A stretch of 22,523 nucleotides of DNA from Oscillospiraceae bacterium (GTDB taxonomy: Bacteria; Bacillota; Clostridia; Oscillospirales; Ruminococcaceae): NCBI GenBank assembly GCA_015067375.1, contig SVMQ01000006.1:1-22523 (forward strand). Direction: 5' to 3'. This document shows positions 22,126-22,523 of the stretch, piece by piece. The position numbers and the translations under genes are program-made. Below the pieces are notes generated by a model. That model made no database searches. It worked only from the letters and a program-made list of their open reading frames with translations, and was not told the DNA's origin. Within the stretch, counting starts at the first letter, position 1, and each line of letters begins with the position of its first letter.

Positions 22126-22523
22126 TTACCACTTGTAATGAGCAAAAGCCTTGTTAGCTTCAGCCATCTTATGAGTATCGTCACGCTTCTTGCAAGAGCC
22201 GCCCTGACCATTGAGTGCGTCAAGGATCTCGTTTGCAAGTCTTTCCTTCATTGTCTTTTCGTTACGCTCACGGCTGTACTTGGTGATCCATCTCAGACCG
22301 AGTGTGCGTCTTCTCTCGGGGCGAACCTCCATAGGAACCTGATAGGTTGCACCGCCGACACGGCGAGCCTTTACCTCGAGCTGGGGCATGATGTTCTCCA
22401 TTGCCTCCTCGAAAGCTTCCAGAGCATCCTTGCCTGTCTTCTCAGCAACGATCTCAAATGCGCCGTATACAATCTTCTGGGCTACGCCCTTCTTTCCGTC
22501 GAGCATGATGTTGTTGATAAGTC
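22126..22523 (-). CDS. rpsG: 30S ribosomal protein S7; 5' end beyond the window
   Basis: The C-terminal 132 or so residues of S7 (usually about 156), which binds the head of 16S rRNA and starts assembly of the 30S head. The window cuts the gene in the stretch [11 protein letters not shown], so the Met at 22506 is internal. [29 protein letters not shown] and the C-terminal [19 protein letters not shown] are standard S7 signatures. The last Trp ends the short C-terminal form common in bacteria. It heads the visible part of the str operon; rpsL is expected further right, outside the window. Confidence 0.97.
   Translation of the reverse strand, partial: LINNIMLDGKKGVAQKIVYGAFEIVAEKTGKDALEAFEEAMENIMPQLEVKARRVGGATYQVPMEVRPERRRTLGLRWITKYSRERNEKTMKERLANEILDALNGQGGSCKKRDDTHKMAEANKAFAHYKW

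Overview
The window reads as a chromosome segment of a Gram-positive anaerobe of the class Clostridia, most likely Ruminococcus or a close relative in the Oscillospiraceae. This is inferred from strong AGGAGG-type ribosome binding sites, a moderate G+C genome with an MEP isoprenoid pathway, a short PolA with a decayed proofreading domain, a Gx-type membrane protein, a PASTA kinase-like protein with an N-terminal cysteine cluster, and a str operon (rpsG-fusA-tuf). No mobile element, CRISPR array, tRNA or rRNA gene was seen. Most of the window is core metabolism and translation; the accessory material is small.

Layout. (1) Positions 1-610 hold the 3' end of an iron-dependent alcohol dehydrogenase of the FucO type, closed by a hairpin terminator. 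(2) Positions 650-8932 hold a long minus-strand run read from right to left: a two-helix membrane protein, glutamine-dependent NAD synthase (nadE), a TTG-started membrane protein, a Gx/HepS-I-like membrane protein, a very short pyroglutamyl-peptidase-like protein, an unknown Cys/His-rich protein, polA, rimI and a small membrane protein. Many of the joints are 4-base ATGA overlaps or short gaps. (3) Positions 8933-9260 are a divergent promoter region. (4) Positions 9261-14950 are a plus-strand run: a PASTA protein whose kinase domain has lost its catalytic aspartates, pheA, ispD, ispF, a small anchored protein, a TtcA-type tRNA thiolase and a small membrane protein with an HEYGH zinc-protease motif. 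A bidirectional terminator closes this run.

(5) Positions 14998-17142 carry, on the minus strand, an Asp/Lys-repeat lipoprotein and the CCA-adding enzyme, each with its own likely promoter. (6) Positions 17192-18585 are the most accessory-looking part. A secreted protein (PPC-like domain plus a bacterial Ig-like domain) diverges from two tandem small XRE regulators. Between them lies a perfect 16-bp inverted repeat whose spacer contains the -35 box of the secreted-protein promoter. The first regulator and the secreted-protein gene look more AT-rich than their surroundings. (7) Positions 18624-22523 are the str operon on the minus strand, tuf, fusA and the 3' part of rpsG, with a recognisable promoter and a leader hairpin ahead of tuf.

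The strongest candidates for something not yet described are the PASTA pseudokinase heading an aromatic-amino-acid/isoprenoid operon, the XRE-controlled secreted protein module, the miniature C15-like peptidase next to the Gx-type membrane protein, and the miniature membrane zincin translationally coupled to ttcA. No entry was checked against a database.
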